Of a stretch of 64,000 nucleotides of DNA, positions 8,714-17,809 are shown in pieces. The notes below the pieces were generated by a model that saw nothing but the letters and a program-made list of their open reading frames with translations, was not told the DNA's origin and did no database searches. Both the position numbers and the translations under genes were made by a program. The number at the start of each line of letters is the position of its first letter. Positions within the stretch are counted from its first letter, which is position 1. This DNA is from Pseudomonas asuensis (GTDB lineage: Bacteria; Pseudomonadota; Gammaproteobacteria; Pseudomonadales; Pseudomonadaceae): assembly GCF_014646755.1 (NCBI RefSeq), contig NZ_BMNW01000002.1, positions 124,001 to 188,000 on the forward strand, in the 5' to 3' direction.

Positions 8714-10774
8714 ATGTTCATGCGTGCCTCTGATATAGCCAGCCGTGTTTCATACTCACGGAACACGTTGTTATCCGCGCCTTGGCGTTTAGTGCTTCTT
8801 TATTCCGTTTTTGGCGTCGTATGGGTCATTGGCACTTCTTTTGTTATCAAGCATCTAGAATGGCCGGAGTGGAGCTACACCTTTCGGGCCTTGATTTTCG
8901 TCTTTTTCACTGCCGTTAGTGGATGGTGGTTCACCAGGCGGCTGACGCATATTGCTATTCAAACCCAGCGTCTGATTAGCGAATCGGAAGGCGATTATCG
9001 AGCGCTTTTCGAGATTCATCCCGCACCAATGTGGCTTTACGATAAAAACAGTCTCCTGATCATCAAGGCAAACGAAGCAGCGTGTAGAACATATGGTTAT
9101 GGGGCTGCACAGTTTACTCAGTTGAGCATTGTTGATTTATATGCTCCTGACGATAAAGAAAAGCTTTCCGCTCCTTCCGCTAAGGCAGCTATTACCAGCC
9201 AACGCTTGTCGGGTATTCACAGGCACATAAGCCAATCTGGAAAGGTCTTGGATGTCGATGTGCTCTGCCATGAGCATATCTTTGAGGAGCAGCCGTATGG
9301 ACTCCTGATGGCCCAAAACATCAGTGCTCATTTCGAACTCGAAAAAAAACTGACTTACAGTTTAAGACAGCTGGAGCTCGCCCAACATATCGGCATGATG
9401 GGCTATTGGGAGCGAGATCTTTCTTCTCAATCTATTCACTGGTCCCCTGAAATCTATTCAATCCTTGATCTGGATCCAGAGCAGAATGGGCTCACATTCG
9501 AGCGTTTTCTTTCCCTGATCCACCGGGACGATAGAGCGCGTATGGCCAGGGTTTATCAGGAAACCGTGTCGGCTGGGCAGACTACTCATGAATACCGGGT
9601 TACACGAATCAACGGGGAGCTTCGCCATATCTTCGAGCGTACTCAGGTCCTGGAAGATGAAAGGGGGCATGCCGTAACCTTATTTGGTACCTTTATTGAC
9701 GTTTCAGAAATAAAAGTGGCTGAGCAAGCGCTGGTCAGACAGCAGCAACGTTACAAACATATGATCGATAGCCTCCCAGAAGGTGTTTTGATCATTCGTC
9801 AGAGCCGTATCACGTATGCAAACAATGCGGCTCGCCAAATGTTTGCTGAGCAGGCGAGCGCTAAATTAAGCACGCTCGATATCAGGCAATTTTTTCACGC
9901 AGACTACCGCGACCGTGAGGTAGATCGGCTAGGTGCCTTGCATAAAGGATTGACGAAGGAGCAATCGTTTCGGCATATCAAACTGTTACGTTTGGATGGC
10001 TCGGAGTTTGAGGCTGAACTAGCAGAAATCATTCTTGAAGAAAATGATCAGCGTGATGTCCAGCTACTGATCCGGGACATCAGCCAGGCGTCTCAAATGC
10101 GACATGACCTTGAATCAGCCAACAAGAGCCTGCAGCGGTTATCTCAGCGATTGATCGAGGTGCAGGAGCTTGAACGACGACAGCTTGCCCGTGATTTACA
10201 TGATGATATTGGTCAGCAGCTGACGGGTATCAAGTTGCACCTGCAGCGTCTTGTGCGCAAGCTCGCCCATGAGCCTGAAATCAGAACATTGGCAAATGAC
10301 CTTAGTCAGGGTGTGGACGATGCGCTAGCCAAGGTCAGAAGCCTCTCATTGTCCCTTCATCCCTTACAGCTTGAGACCTTGGGTCTGGAAGCTGCGGTGC
10401 GCTGGCATCTCTCTCAGTTTCTAGGGGCAACACACACCCAATGGGAACTTCATATCGAAGGGGGGCTCGACAAGCTATCGTCAAATATTACGGTTGTCGC
10501 ATTCAGGCTTATCCAGGAAGCAGTAAACAATGTTGCCAAGCATTCGCAGGCCGCTTCAGTCAGGATTAGCCTGATCCGCGAAGCAGGGCAACTGCGACTT
10601 GAGATATTGGATGATGGGTGTGGTTTCGATATAGGTGATGCATCCCGGGAGGCCAGAAGTCTTGGGCTGACCAGCATGCATGAGCGGGTAGCCTCGCTGA
10701 ATGGAAAGATGAAAATATCGAGCATATCGGGCGTGGGTACTCGTATAACGGCGGTTTTGCCTGTCGTTCAATAA
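8714..10774 (+). CDS. PAS-domain sensor histidine kinase (NarX/HisKA_3 type)
   Basis: This inner-membrane sensor kinase is predicted to phosphorylate the response regulator encoded 21 bp downstream. Two transmembrane helices (LLYSVFGVVWVIGTSFVI and ALIFVFFTAVSGWWF) enclose only a very short loop, so sensing is probably cytoplasmic through three PAS domains. The dimerisation domain is HisKA_3 (RRQLARDLHDDIGQQLTGI) with the phospho-His near residue 495. The HATPase domain has an N-box (QEAVNNVAKHS) and DDGCGF. I prefer ATG 8714 (AAAGG upstream; ATG 8720 is also possible) to 8642, giving 686 aa. The signal is unknown. Confidence 0.88.
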   Translation: MFMRASDIASRVSYSRNTLLSAPWRLVLLYSVFGVVWVIGTSFVIKHLEWPEWSYTFRALIFVFFTAVSGWWFTRRLTHIAIQTQRLISESEGDYRALFEIHPAPMWLYDKNSLLIIKANEAACRTYGYGAAQFTQLSIVDLYAPDDKEKLSAPSAKAAITSQRLSGIHRHISQSGKVLDVDVLCHEHIFEEQPYGLLMAQNISAHFELEKKLTYSLRQLELAQHIGMMGYWERDLSSQSIHWSPEIYSILDLDPEQNGLTFERFLSLIHRDDRARMARVYQETVSAGQTTHEYRVTRINGELRHIFERTQVLEDERGHAVTLFGTFIDVSEIKVAEQALVRQQQRYKHMIDSLPEGVLIIRQSRITYANNAARQMFAEQASAKLSTLDIRQFFHADYRDREVDRLGALHKGLTKEQSFRHIKLLRLDGSEFEAELAEIILEENDQRDVQLLIRDISQASQMRHDLESANKSLQRLSQRLIEVQELERRQLARDLHDDIGQQLTGIKLHLQRLVRKLAHEPEIRTLANDLSQGVDDALAKVRSLSLSLHPLQLETLGLEAAVRWHLSQFLGATHTQWELHIEGGLDKLSSNITVVAFRLIQEAVNNVAKHSQAASVRISLIREAGQLRLEILDDGCGFDIGDASREARSLGLTSMHERVASLNGKMKISSISGVGTRITAVLPVVQ

Positions 10775-10795
10775 CAGGATGAGGAGGGGTTCGGT

Positions 10796-11452
10796 TTGGT
10801 AAAGCGTGTAGCGCTTATTGATGATCATGCGCTGGTCAGAGCAGGACTCCGATCCCTGGTAGAAGATCAGCCGGGCTATGAAGTCGTGGCCGAAGGGGGC
10901 GATGGCTCGGACGTAGAGCGCATTCTCAAAAATGACAAGCCTGATATTTTGCTGTTGGATATCAGCATGAAGCATCTCAGCGGTTTAGATGCCCTGCGTC
11001 AGTGGCGCGAGCAGTACCCTGAAGTTCAAATCCTTATGTTATCCATGCACGCGACACCCGACTATGTTCTAGCTGCCTTACGCTTGGGCGCCCGTGGCTA
11101 CCTCCTCAAGGATGCTGCAGCGCAGGAACTTGACCTTGCCTTGCAGGCATTAGCCCGTGACGAGTCTTATCTGAGCCCTGGTATTGCGCAGACTGTGATT
11201 CAGTCAGCGATTGTCGAAGGGCGGCCCCGTGAAAGCAGTGGGAGTGGAGCCGTGTTAACGCCTAGGCAGACTGAAATTCTCAGACTGATCGCACGCGGGT
11301 GTTCGACACGTGATATTGCTCAAGGATTAGGGCTTAGCGTGAAAACAGTCGATACCCATCGGGCGCAGATTATGGATCGCCTTAATCTTCATGATGTTCC
11401 GTCATTAGTACTTTATGCCGTACGTAAAGGCTTGATCAGTCCTGACGACTAG
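10796..11452 (+). CDS. LuxR/NarL-family response regulator
   Basis: This 218-residue transcription factor is the likely partner of the histidine kinase just upstream. The receiver domain has the acidic pair (LIDDH), phospho-Asp in ILLLDISM, and the conserved Ser and Lys (MLSMHA, YLLKDA). The C-terminal LuxR helix-turn-helix is LTPRQTEILRLIARG followed by LGLSVKTVDTHR. The start appears to be a TTG at 10796, 5-6 nt after a strong GAGGAGGGG ribosome site. I see no ATG or GTG alternative compatible with the REC N-terminus. Confidence 0.9.
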   Translation: MVKRVALIDDHALVRAGLRSLVEDQPGYEVVAEGGDGSDVERILKNDKPDILLLDISMKHLSGLDALRQWREQYPEVQILMLSMHATPDYVLAALRLGARGYLLKDAAAQELDLALQALARDESYLSPGIAQTVIQSAIVEGRPRESSGSGAVLTPRQTEILRLIARGCSTRDIAQGLGLSVKTVDTHRAQIMDRLNLHDVPSLVLYAVRKGLISPDD

Positions 11453-11477
11453 TGCCTTTAACCTAGGGGAATCCCTG

Positions 11478-11521
11478 ATAGCCAAGAGGGTGCAGGGCTC
11501 GCACACTAAGTCATTGGCTAT
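11478..11521. repeat. Inverted repeat in leader of the GGDEF/EAL gene
   Basis: ATAGCCAA (11478-11485) and TTGGCTAT (11514-11521) are perfect 8-nt inverted arms separated by 28 nt. They lie between the response-regulator stop and the next ATG at 11536. They could form an RNA hairpin in the leader or be a regulator half-site pair. Confidence 0.35.
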
Positions 11522-11535
11522 TTAAAGAGTGCCTC

Positions 11536-14500
11536 ATGTCTTCCTTTCCCTCCCAAGCTGATCGATTCCTGGAGCATTACCTGGCGCGGCACCAGGCTCC
11601 CGAAGCGCTATCTGCTTCGTTTCCAGTGTCCTATTCCTGGGCGCTGTGCTTGGGCGCAGCCGTACTAACGCTGTTATGCCTGGCTATTGGGCTGGCTGAG
11701 GCAGCAGTGCTGATCTGGGGCGGTGTCTTTACCCTGGCTACCATAAAGCGTTTGGCATGGAAGGCGTTCTCTGCCTGTGCTCTGGCGACGTTAGCGGGAT
11801 GTCTTGTTTGGTATGTGATTGACCCTCGTCCGTTCGACGTCAATAGGGTTTCCGTGGTTGTCTGCGGATTGGTTATTTGCGTCAGCTATTTGCTGGGTCA
11901 GGTGGTGCGTCTCAAGGCAACGGTGAAGCGCCAGCATATAAATAATCACCTGCCTGTTCAGTTCAGCACGGCACTGACCCAAGCGCCTGACGTATGCCTG
12001 AAAGAGCTGGATCTGGAGGGGCGTCTGCTCAGCATGAACGAGACTGGCAAACGTCTGATGGATGCCTGCAATTTCGATTCGGTTCACGGTACGGCTTGGT
12101 TAAGCCTCTGGACAGAAGAATGGTCTGCGCAAGCACAACAAGCATTCGATCAGGCCTGTCTTGGATTACCAGGGCGCTTTAGTGGTGTCTGTGAGACCCT
12201 AAAGGGAAACCCAAAATGGTGGGACGTGTTGATTCTTCCTGTTCGAGGGCTGGACGGGCAGGTTGAGTCACTGCTGACTTTTTCATGGGATATGACAGAG
12301 GCCCAGCAAACTGCAATAAACCTTAAACAGGCTCATGATGAGTTTGATGCGTTACTGAACACTCTTAACGAGGGAATGTACACGCTCGACCAGAACTGGC
12401 GCTTTACTCAGGTCAACGATATGGCGCAGGAGGTGCTCAAGCGGTCACGGGAGGAGCTAGTGGGCTCTTATATCTGGGATCTTTACCCGGATGAAGTGGA
12501 GCGCGAGCTCGGTGCAGCTTACCGGGATGTTATGTACTCAGGTTTTCCTCGACATTTTGAGTTCTACTTTCGACCGTTCCAGCAGTGGCACCGTGTCAGT
12601 GCCTACCCGAGACCAAACGGTATTACGGTATTTTTTAGCAATATCACCTCGGATGTTGCGAGCGTCCAGCAGAGCCAGGCCACCGAGACACGCTTGCGTC
12701 TGGCGCAAGAAATTGGCCGCTTTGCCGACTGGCAGTTTGAGTTGTCAACACGTGAGCTCATGTTGTCTGAACAGGCAATGCAGCTGTTGGGTATCTCCAT
12801 GGAGTCCGGTAGCTCACATCAGGATGAGCTGATGAAGCATCTGCATCCGGATGATCGTCTCGGACTGGTTTCTGCCTTGCTGGATTTAACGGAAGGCAAG
12901 CCTTCCCTGAATGTTTCTGCACGCCTGAAAAATACCGAGCAATCGGGAGCATGGAGAAATTTTCAATTCGCCGGCGTAGTTCTGCGTCCTAAGGCTCACC
13001 CGCAGGGGTTACTGGTGGGCTGCATGCAGGATGTTTCCATACAAAAGCATCGTGAGCAGCGCTTGATTCAAGCAGAAGCATTCACGCGTAGCATTCTTGA
13101 CGCATTGCCTCAGTTGGTTTGCGTGCTGAATGAAGCCGGCACGGTTATTACCGTGAATCAAGCCTGGAATCGCTTTATCGATACGGCTCCTTCCCAGTGG
13201 AAGTGGCCGGAGGCTGGCAGCAATTATCTGAAATTCTGTACAGCCATGGCAGAGCGGGGGGAAGCCATGGCTCAAATTATACTGGCTAAGCTTCAAGCCC
13301 TGCTGGATGGGAGTGGTGATCCCTTTAGCCTGGAATTCAAAGTAGAGCTGGGCGGGGATATTCGGGTCTTTCACCTATTTGCGCTGCTGATGGACACGGA
13401 GCAGAAGCAAATCCTTATTGTTCATGATGATGTGACAGAAACCGCCCGTCTGCAACGCGCGATCAACACCCAGACCCAACGGCTCAAGCTTATTTATGAA
13501 GGAGCAAACGACGGGTTATGGGAATGGATACCGCAGCGCAAGGCGCTTTACCTATCCGAGCGGTTTATTGAGCTAATAGGTGACGCTATTGGGGAAGAGC
13601 AACCGTTTTCGCAATGGCTGGTCGACCACGCTCATCCTGAGGATGTCGAGAGACTGGCCTCTGCGCTTGAGCAACATCTCATCAGTGATAAACCGCTTGA
13701 TATAGAGCTACGCCTGCAAACGCCTCGCGGATGGCATTGGTTTCGTGTTCGAGGCAAGGCTGAGCGAGAAGGGGGTGTGTTGGTGCGCTTCGCGGGATCG
13801 CTCATGGATATCAGCTTTCAAAAAGCGCTCCTGGCGCAGTTGCAGGAAAGCGAGGCGCGGTTTAGGGAAATGGTGGAGTTTCTTCCCCATGTCTTCTGGG
13901 TGTACGACATCGCTAGAGGGCAGATCAGCTATGTCAGCCCTGCTTTTCAGAATATATGGGGCTGCTCGCCCGAGTTGCTTTATAACGATATGTCTTCTTG
14001 GATAAGGCTGGTCCATCAAGATGATAAAGCCTTGGTTGAGCGTTTTCATGATGAGGTGATCTCGCACCATCGGCCTGCTGAAGTTGAATACCGTTCAGCC
14101 GATGCGCACGGCCAATTGCTCTGGATACGTAACAAGGCGTTCCCCTTTTTAAATGCGCAGGGAGAGGTCGCTCGTATCGTGGGCATTGCCGAAGATATTA
14201 CTGAGGCACGTACCTATCAGGAGCAGCTCTTTACGGCCGCGCATTTCGATAGTCTTAGCGGACTACCCAACCAGGTTATGTTCCACAAGCGGCTAGAGGA
14301 GCAGTGCGTTCAGGCTGCAAAGGGTAACCGTGAGTTCTTGGTACTCTTTATCGGCCTTGATCGTATCAAGTGGGTCCAGCAATGCCTGGGTCAACGGCTG
14401 CGAGATACCGTGGTCCACCAGGTTTCCGAGCGTTTTCAGGCTGTGCTCGGTACCAGGGGATATCTGGCCAGTTTAGCCAACGATGAATTTGCGGTATTGC

Positions 14501-15519
14501 TAAGCCGGGAAGATGAGGTGGCGCATGTTCAGGCGGTCATCAATGGCCTGCTTCATTCGCTTGAGCAGCATTTTTCGCTTGGCACTGAATCGATACGGCT
14601 AACAGGTTGTATTGGTGTAGCTCAATATCCCATGGATGGGGAGACAGCAGAGCAGTTGGTCAAAAATGCCAATGCCGCTGTGTATGCCGTGCAAAAGTCG
14701 GGACGCAGTGGCTACCAGTTTTTTAACCAGGGGCTACTCAAACACAGCTTCGATACGCTAAAGCTTGAAGCCGAACTTAACCGCGCGATCGAGCAGAACG
14801 AGTTTGTTTTGTACTACCAGCCAAAGGTCAGTGTGGCGGACCAGCAGGTATGCGGCGCAGAAGCCTTGATTCGCTGGGAGCACCCAGCGCATGGCCTCAT
14901 TAGCCCTTTGCGCTTTATTTCACTGCTTGAGGAAACGGGGCTTATTGTTCCCGTTGGGCTATGGTGCATTGATCAGGCACTTGCACAGCTCGCTCGGTGG
15001 CAATCTCAAGGGGTGCGCCATTTTGTAATGGCTGTAAACCTGTCGCTTAGGCAGCTACAGCCAGACTTGTGTGAGCAGGTGAGGCAAAGCCTGGAACGTC
15101 ACGGCGTTAAGCCGGGTTACCTTGAGCTGGAGCTGACTGAATCCATCATGCCTGAACCGGGCAGTGAGACGAGCAACATCATTAACGATCTGAAGGCATT
15201 AGGGGTTCGGATTGCTGTAGATGACTTTGGAACAGGGTATTCGACCTTGGGGAGCTTGCGTTCTTTTGTGCCGGACACGCTAAAAATAGACCGTAGCTTC
15301 CTTAACGAAGTGGTTAGCAGCGCGTCTGACAGGACGATTGTAAAGAGCGTAATCGAGATGGCCCATGCGTTATCCATGACCGTGGTGGCAGAAGGTGTCG
15401 AGTCGCCTGAGCAGCAGCGTTTATTGGAGGCGTTGCACTGCGATCAGATGCAAGGCTTCTTGATCAGTCCGCCGGTAGTGGCCGCTGTCTTTGAAGAAAA
15501 GCACATCGCCATTAAGTGA
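11536..15519 (+). CDS. Multi-PAS GGDEF-EAL protein, probable c-di-GMP phosphodiesterase
   Basis: This 1327-residue membrane protein has about four N-terminal transmembrane helices (residues 30-130), several PAS/PAC repeats, a GGDEF domain and a C-terminal EAL domain. The GGDEF active-site loop reads LANDEF near residue 981, not GGDEF, so cyclase activity is probably lost. The EAL domain keeps its signature (CGAEALIRWEHP near 1109) and DDFGTGYS near 1228, so hydrolysis of c-di-GMP is the likely output. It follows the response-regulator gene by 83 bp and may be co-transcribed. A strong terminator follows. Confidence 0.9.
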   Translation: MSSFPSQADRFLEHYLARHQAPEALSASFPVSYSWALCLGAAVLTLLCLAIGLAEAAVLIWGGVFTLATIKRLAWKAFSACALATLAGCLVWYVIDPRPFDVNRVSVVVCGLVICVSYLLGQVVRLKATVKRQHINNHLPVQFSTALTQAPDVCLKELDLEGRLLSMNETGKRLMDACNFDSVHGTAWLSLWTEEWSAQAQQAFDQACLGLPGRFSGVCETLKGNPKWWDVLILPVRGLDGQVESLLTFSWDMTEAQQTAINLKQAHDEFDALLNTLNEGMYTLDQNWRFTQVNDMAQEVLKRSREELVGSYIWDLYPDEVERELGAAYRDVMYSGFPRHFEFYFRPFQQWHRVSAYPRPNGITVFFSNITSDVASVQQSQATETRLRLAQEIGRFADWQFELSTRELMLSEQAMQLLGISMESGSSHQDELMKHLHPDDRLGLVSALLDLTEGKPSLNVSARLKNTEQSGAWRNFQFAGVVLRPKAHPQGLLVGCMQDVSIQKHREQRLIQAEAFTRSILDALPQLVCVLNEAGTVITVNQAWNRFIDTAPSQWKWPEAGSNYLKFCTAMAERGEAMAQIILAKLQALLDGSGDPFSLEFKVELGGDIRVFHLFALLMDTEQKQILIVHDDVTETARLQRAINTQTQRLKLIYEGANDGLWEWIPQRKALYLSERFIELIGDAIGEEQPFSQWLVDHAHPEDVERLASALEQHLISDKPLDIELRLQTPRGWHWFRVRGKAEREGGVLVRFAGSLMDISFQKALLAQLQESEARFREMVEFLPHVFWVYDIARGQISYVSPAFQNIWGCSPELLYNDMSSWIRLVHQDDKALVERFHDEVISHHRPAEVEYRSADAHGQLLWIRNKAFPFLNAQGEVARIVGIAEDITEARTYQEQLFTAAHFDSLSGLPNQVMFHKRLEEQCVQAAKGNREFLVLFIGLDRIKWVQQCLGQRLRDTVVHQVSERFQAVLGTRGYLASLANDEFAVLLSREDEVAHVQAVINGLLHSLEQHFSLGTESIRLTGCIGVAQYPMDGETAEQLVKNANAAVYAVQKSGRSGYQFFNQGLLKHSFDTLKLEAELNRAIEQNEFVLYYQPKVSVADQQVCGAEALIRWEHPAHGLISPLRFISLLEETGLIVPVGLWCIDQALAQLARWQSQGVRHFVMAVNLSLRQLQPDLCEQVRQSLERHGVKPGYLELELTESIMPEPGSETSNIINDLKALGVRIAVDDFGTGYSTLGSLRSFVPDTLKIDRSFLNEVVSSASDRTIVKSVIEMAHALSMTVVAEGVESPEQQRLLEALHCDQMQGFLISPPVVAAVFEEKHIAIK

Positions 15520-15875
15520 TTTACTGAGCTCTTTATCTTGCCGTGTTTTATAGCCGCTCCCCAAGGGAGCGGCTTTTTCTTGGGCTATCCCGTCCTGCTG
15601 TTGCTTTACTCTGCCACTTATCCTGAAACTTTAGCCGCTTGGTGCCTTAGATAGTTCAGGTTTTTCCTTAGGGAAAGCAGTCATTCCGTCTCAGGTTCCG
15701 CCCGATAGTTTCGTTTGCTCGATGACGCTTAAATAGCCGTGCCGTGGATGTCAGGCGAGCCGAAGTGTTTCGGCCTACATCAGACAGGCCGCACGCTTTG
15801 GAGTGATCAGGTTTCACCCAGCTGCGTATGCATCCATTTTCAATGAAACCATCGCTCGTAGTTGAGGAAACCTTC
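15520..15875. other. Intergenic region upstream of chemosensory operon
   Basis: This 356-bp gap contains the terminator of the preceding gene and must contain the promoter of the che operon. A small hairpin, GCCGAA-GTGT-TTCGGC, lies in the leader around 15759-15774. I see no additional ORF and no convincing flagellar sigma-28 promoter. Confidence 0.5.
15552..15580 (+). terminator. Rho-independent terminator
   Basis: GCCGCTCCC and GGGAGCGGC form a perfect 9-bp stem with loop CAA at 15553-15573, followed by TTTTT and CT. It lies 33 bp after the stop of the GGDEF/EAL gene and separates it from the chemosensory operon. Confidence 0.9.
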
Positions 15876-17786
15876 ATGGCCCTGGTCAAGAAACCCACCA
15901 CGCCTTCCGCCGTAGCAGAGAAAGTAGTATCCCGTAATGTCGCCCGTGATGCTGAAGCACAGCGTAAGCGTGCACGGACACTGGCCAAGCAGCAGCAAGC
16001 TGCTGAGCGTATCGCTGCCGCCACCAACCAGCTCTCCACTGGTGTAAACGAAGCTGCCTCTGCAGCAGAAGAACTCAAGCGTGCTGCCGACCAGATTGCC
16101 AGCGGTGCCGAGGAAGCCTCCGGTGCGGCGCAACAGTCTCTCAAGGCATTTGAAGTTGTAGGCCGCTCTATCGAGCTTCAGCAGCAGAGTGCTGCGGTAG
16201 CCCAGGAAAAGTCTGAAGCCATGCAGCGTTTGGCTGCTGCTGTTAACAGCGATGTAAGCGCATTGATTGCCAACGTACGTGTGGCGGCTGAGCGCCAGAC
16301 GGGCTCGGTTAACCGTGTCGCTGAGCTCAAGCAGCAAGCCGCTAACATTGGCGAGATCGTCAAGGCTGTTGGCCGTATTGCTGACCAGACCAACCTCCTG
16401 GCCCTGAATGCTGCCATTGAGGCGGCTCGTGCAGGTAAACATGGTAAGGGGTTTGCCGTTGTTGCTGATGAAGTCCGTACGCTGGCTGAAACTTCTGAGA
16501 AGAGCGCCAAGCAGATCTCCGATATGGTCGGCAAGATCCAGCACGACGTAGAAAACATCGCCCTGGGTATCAACCGCTCTGCTGAAACCATCCAGACCGA
16601 AGTGGAGAAGGGTGGCACTATCACCCAGCAGCTTGAGCAGATTCGCCTGGACTGCATCGAGATCGTAAAAGGCGCTCAGGACATCGCAGCCGGTGCGGTC
16701 CAGAGCAGCGCTGCGGCCCAGCAGGCCCTGCGTGGCGCAGACTCCATTGCATCTGCTGCCGAACAACAATCCGCCGCGGCTGAAGAGTCTGCCAAGACGG
16801 TAGACGAGCAGGCCCAGGCGCTGGCTGAGTGCGAGCAGGCGGCCCAGAGCTTGTCTGAATTGGCTGAAGAGCTGAAAACATCTACCGATGTTAGCAAGAG
16901 CGCTGAGGAGGTTGCCTCTGCTGCCGAGGAGTTGTCCTCTGCCGTTCAGGAAATCAACCGCGCCTCTAGCCAGATTTCCATGGTAATCGACCAGATCCGC
17001 CAAGGCGCACAGACTCAGGCTGCTGCCACTGAAGAATCGGCTGCGGCTGTTAATCAGATCGAAAAAGGACTGGAGCTGGCCCAAGGTCGCGCGACATCCA
17101 GCCTGGAAAAAGCTTCCGCTATCAAAACGCTGATGACTGCTAATAAAAGCGGCATTGATGCAATGGTCAACGGTGTAACGTCTTCTATCGAGGCGACACG
17201 CGGCAGCCTAAGCCAGATCAAGGATCTGGAGCTGATTTCTCGCCGTATCGACAAGATTGTCGACGCCATCACCACGGTTTCCATCCAGACCAACATGCTG
17301 GCTGTAAACGGCTCCATCGAAGCAGCCCGTGCCGGTGAGTTTGGCAAAGGCTTTGTCGTGGTCGCTACCGATATTCGTAACCTGGCCCATGACTCGGCTG
17401 AGAACGCTGACCGTATCAAGGACTTGGTGAAGGCCGTTCAGGACCAGATCGGCGTAGTAGGGCGTGACCTGGAAGAAATTATCAGCGCTGCCCTGGCGGA
17501 AGCCCAGAAGGCAACGGTGATTACCCGCAACCTGGACAGCATGGCCGGTGATATTGCCAGTGTGGAAGTTGGCTCCTCTGACATCCTTAAGTCTGCCGAA
17601 GAGATTAGCTCTAGCATCACTCAGGTGAAGTCCGGTATCGATCAGATCTCCGCTGCTGCTCAGGAAGCCGAGAATGCTGCTCAGGAAGCGGCTGCCGCTG
17701 CCAAACAGCAGTCCCAAGGTGCTGAAGAACTATCGGCTGCCATTGAAGAGATCGCTTCCCTGGCTGACGAGCTGCAAAGCGCCTAA
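15876..17786 (+). CDS. Soluble chemoreceptor with two signalling domains (DosM-like)
   Basis: This 636-residue methyl-accepting protein has no transmembrane segment and no recognisable ligand domain. It contains two complete receptor-tip hairpins. Tip 1, near residues 165-205, has [17 protein letters not shown] and [16 protein letters not shown]. Tip 2, near 465-505, has [17 protein letters not shown] and [15 protein letters not shown]. The rest is Ala/Glu/Gln-rich coiled coil. This matches the double-signalling-domain receptor that stabilises the cytoplasmic cluster I array of Vibrio cholerae. The ATG at 15876 has GAGGA upstream; a start at 15828 would add 16 residues. First gene of a ten-gene operon. 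Confidence 0.88.
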   Translation: MALVKKPTTPSAVAEKVVSRNVARDAEAQRKRARTLAKQQQAAERIAAATNQLSTGVNEAASAAEELKRAADQIASGAEEASGAAQQSLKAFEVVGRSIELQQQSAAVAQEKSEAMQRLAAAVNSDVSALIANVRVAAERQTGSVNRVAELKQQAANIGEIVKAVGRIADQTNLLALNAAIEAARAGKHGKGFAVVADEVRTLAETSEKSAKQISDMVGKIQHDVENIALGINRSAETIQTEVEKGGTITQQLEQIRLDCIEIVKGAQDIAAGAVQSSAAAQQALRGADSIASAAEQQSAAAEESAKTVDEQAQALAECEQAAQSLSELAEELKTSTDVSKSAEEVASAAEELSSAVQEINRASSQISMVIDQIRQGAQTQAAATEESAAAVNQIEKGLELAQGRATSSLEKASAIKTLMTANKSGIDAMVNGVTSSIEATRGSLSQIKDLELISRRIDKIVDAITTVSIQTNMLAVNGSIEAARAGEFGKGFVVVATDIRNLAHDSAENADRIKDLVKAVQDQIGVVGRDLEEIISAALAEAQKATVITRNLDSMAGDIASVEVGSSDILKSAEEISSSITQVKSGIDQISAAAQEAENAAQEAAAAAKQQSQGAEELSAAIEEIASLADELQSA

Positions 17787-17809
17787 ATCCCTGAAGTGAG
17801 GGGATCGTG

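Noticed and set aside
15699-15709. CGCCCGATAGT, similar to a flagellar sigma-28 -10 box, also at 6808-6818
   Set aside because: No TAAAG-like -35 element at the right spacing at either place; the shared 11-mer may be chance.
15840-17084. 414-codon open frame on the - strand opposite the double-tip receptor
   Set aside because: The + strand frame encodes unmistakable receptor motifs; the antisense frame is open because of the regular Ala/Gln/Glu codons of the coiled coil, and it has no recognisable domain.
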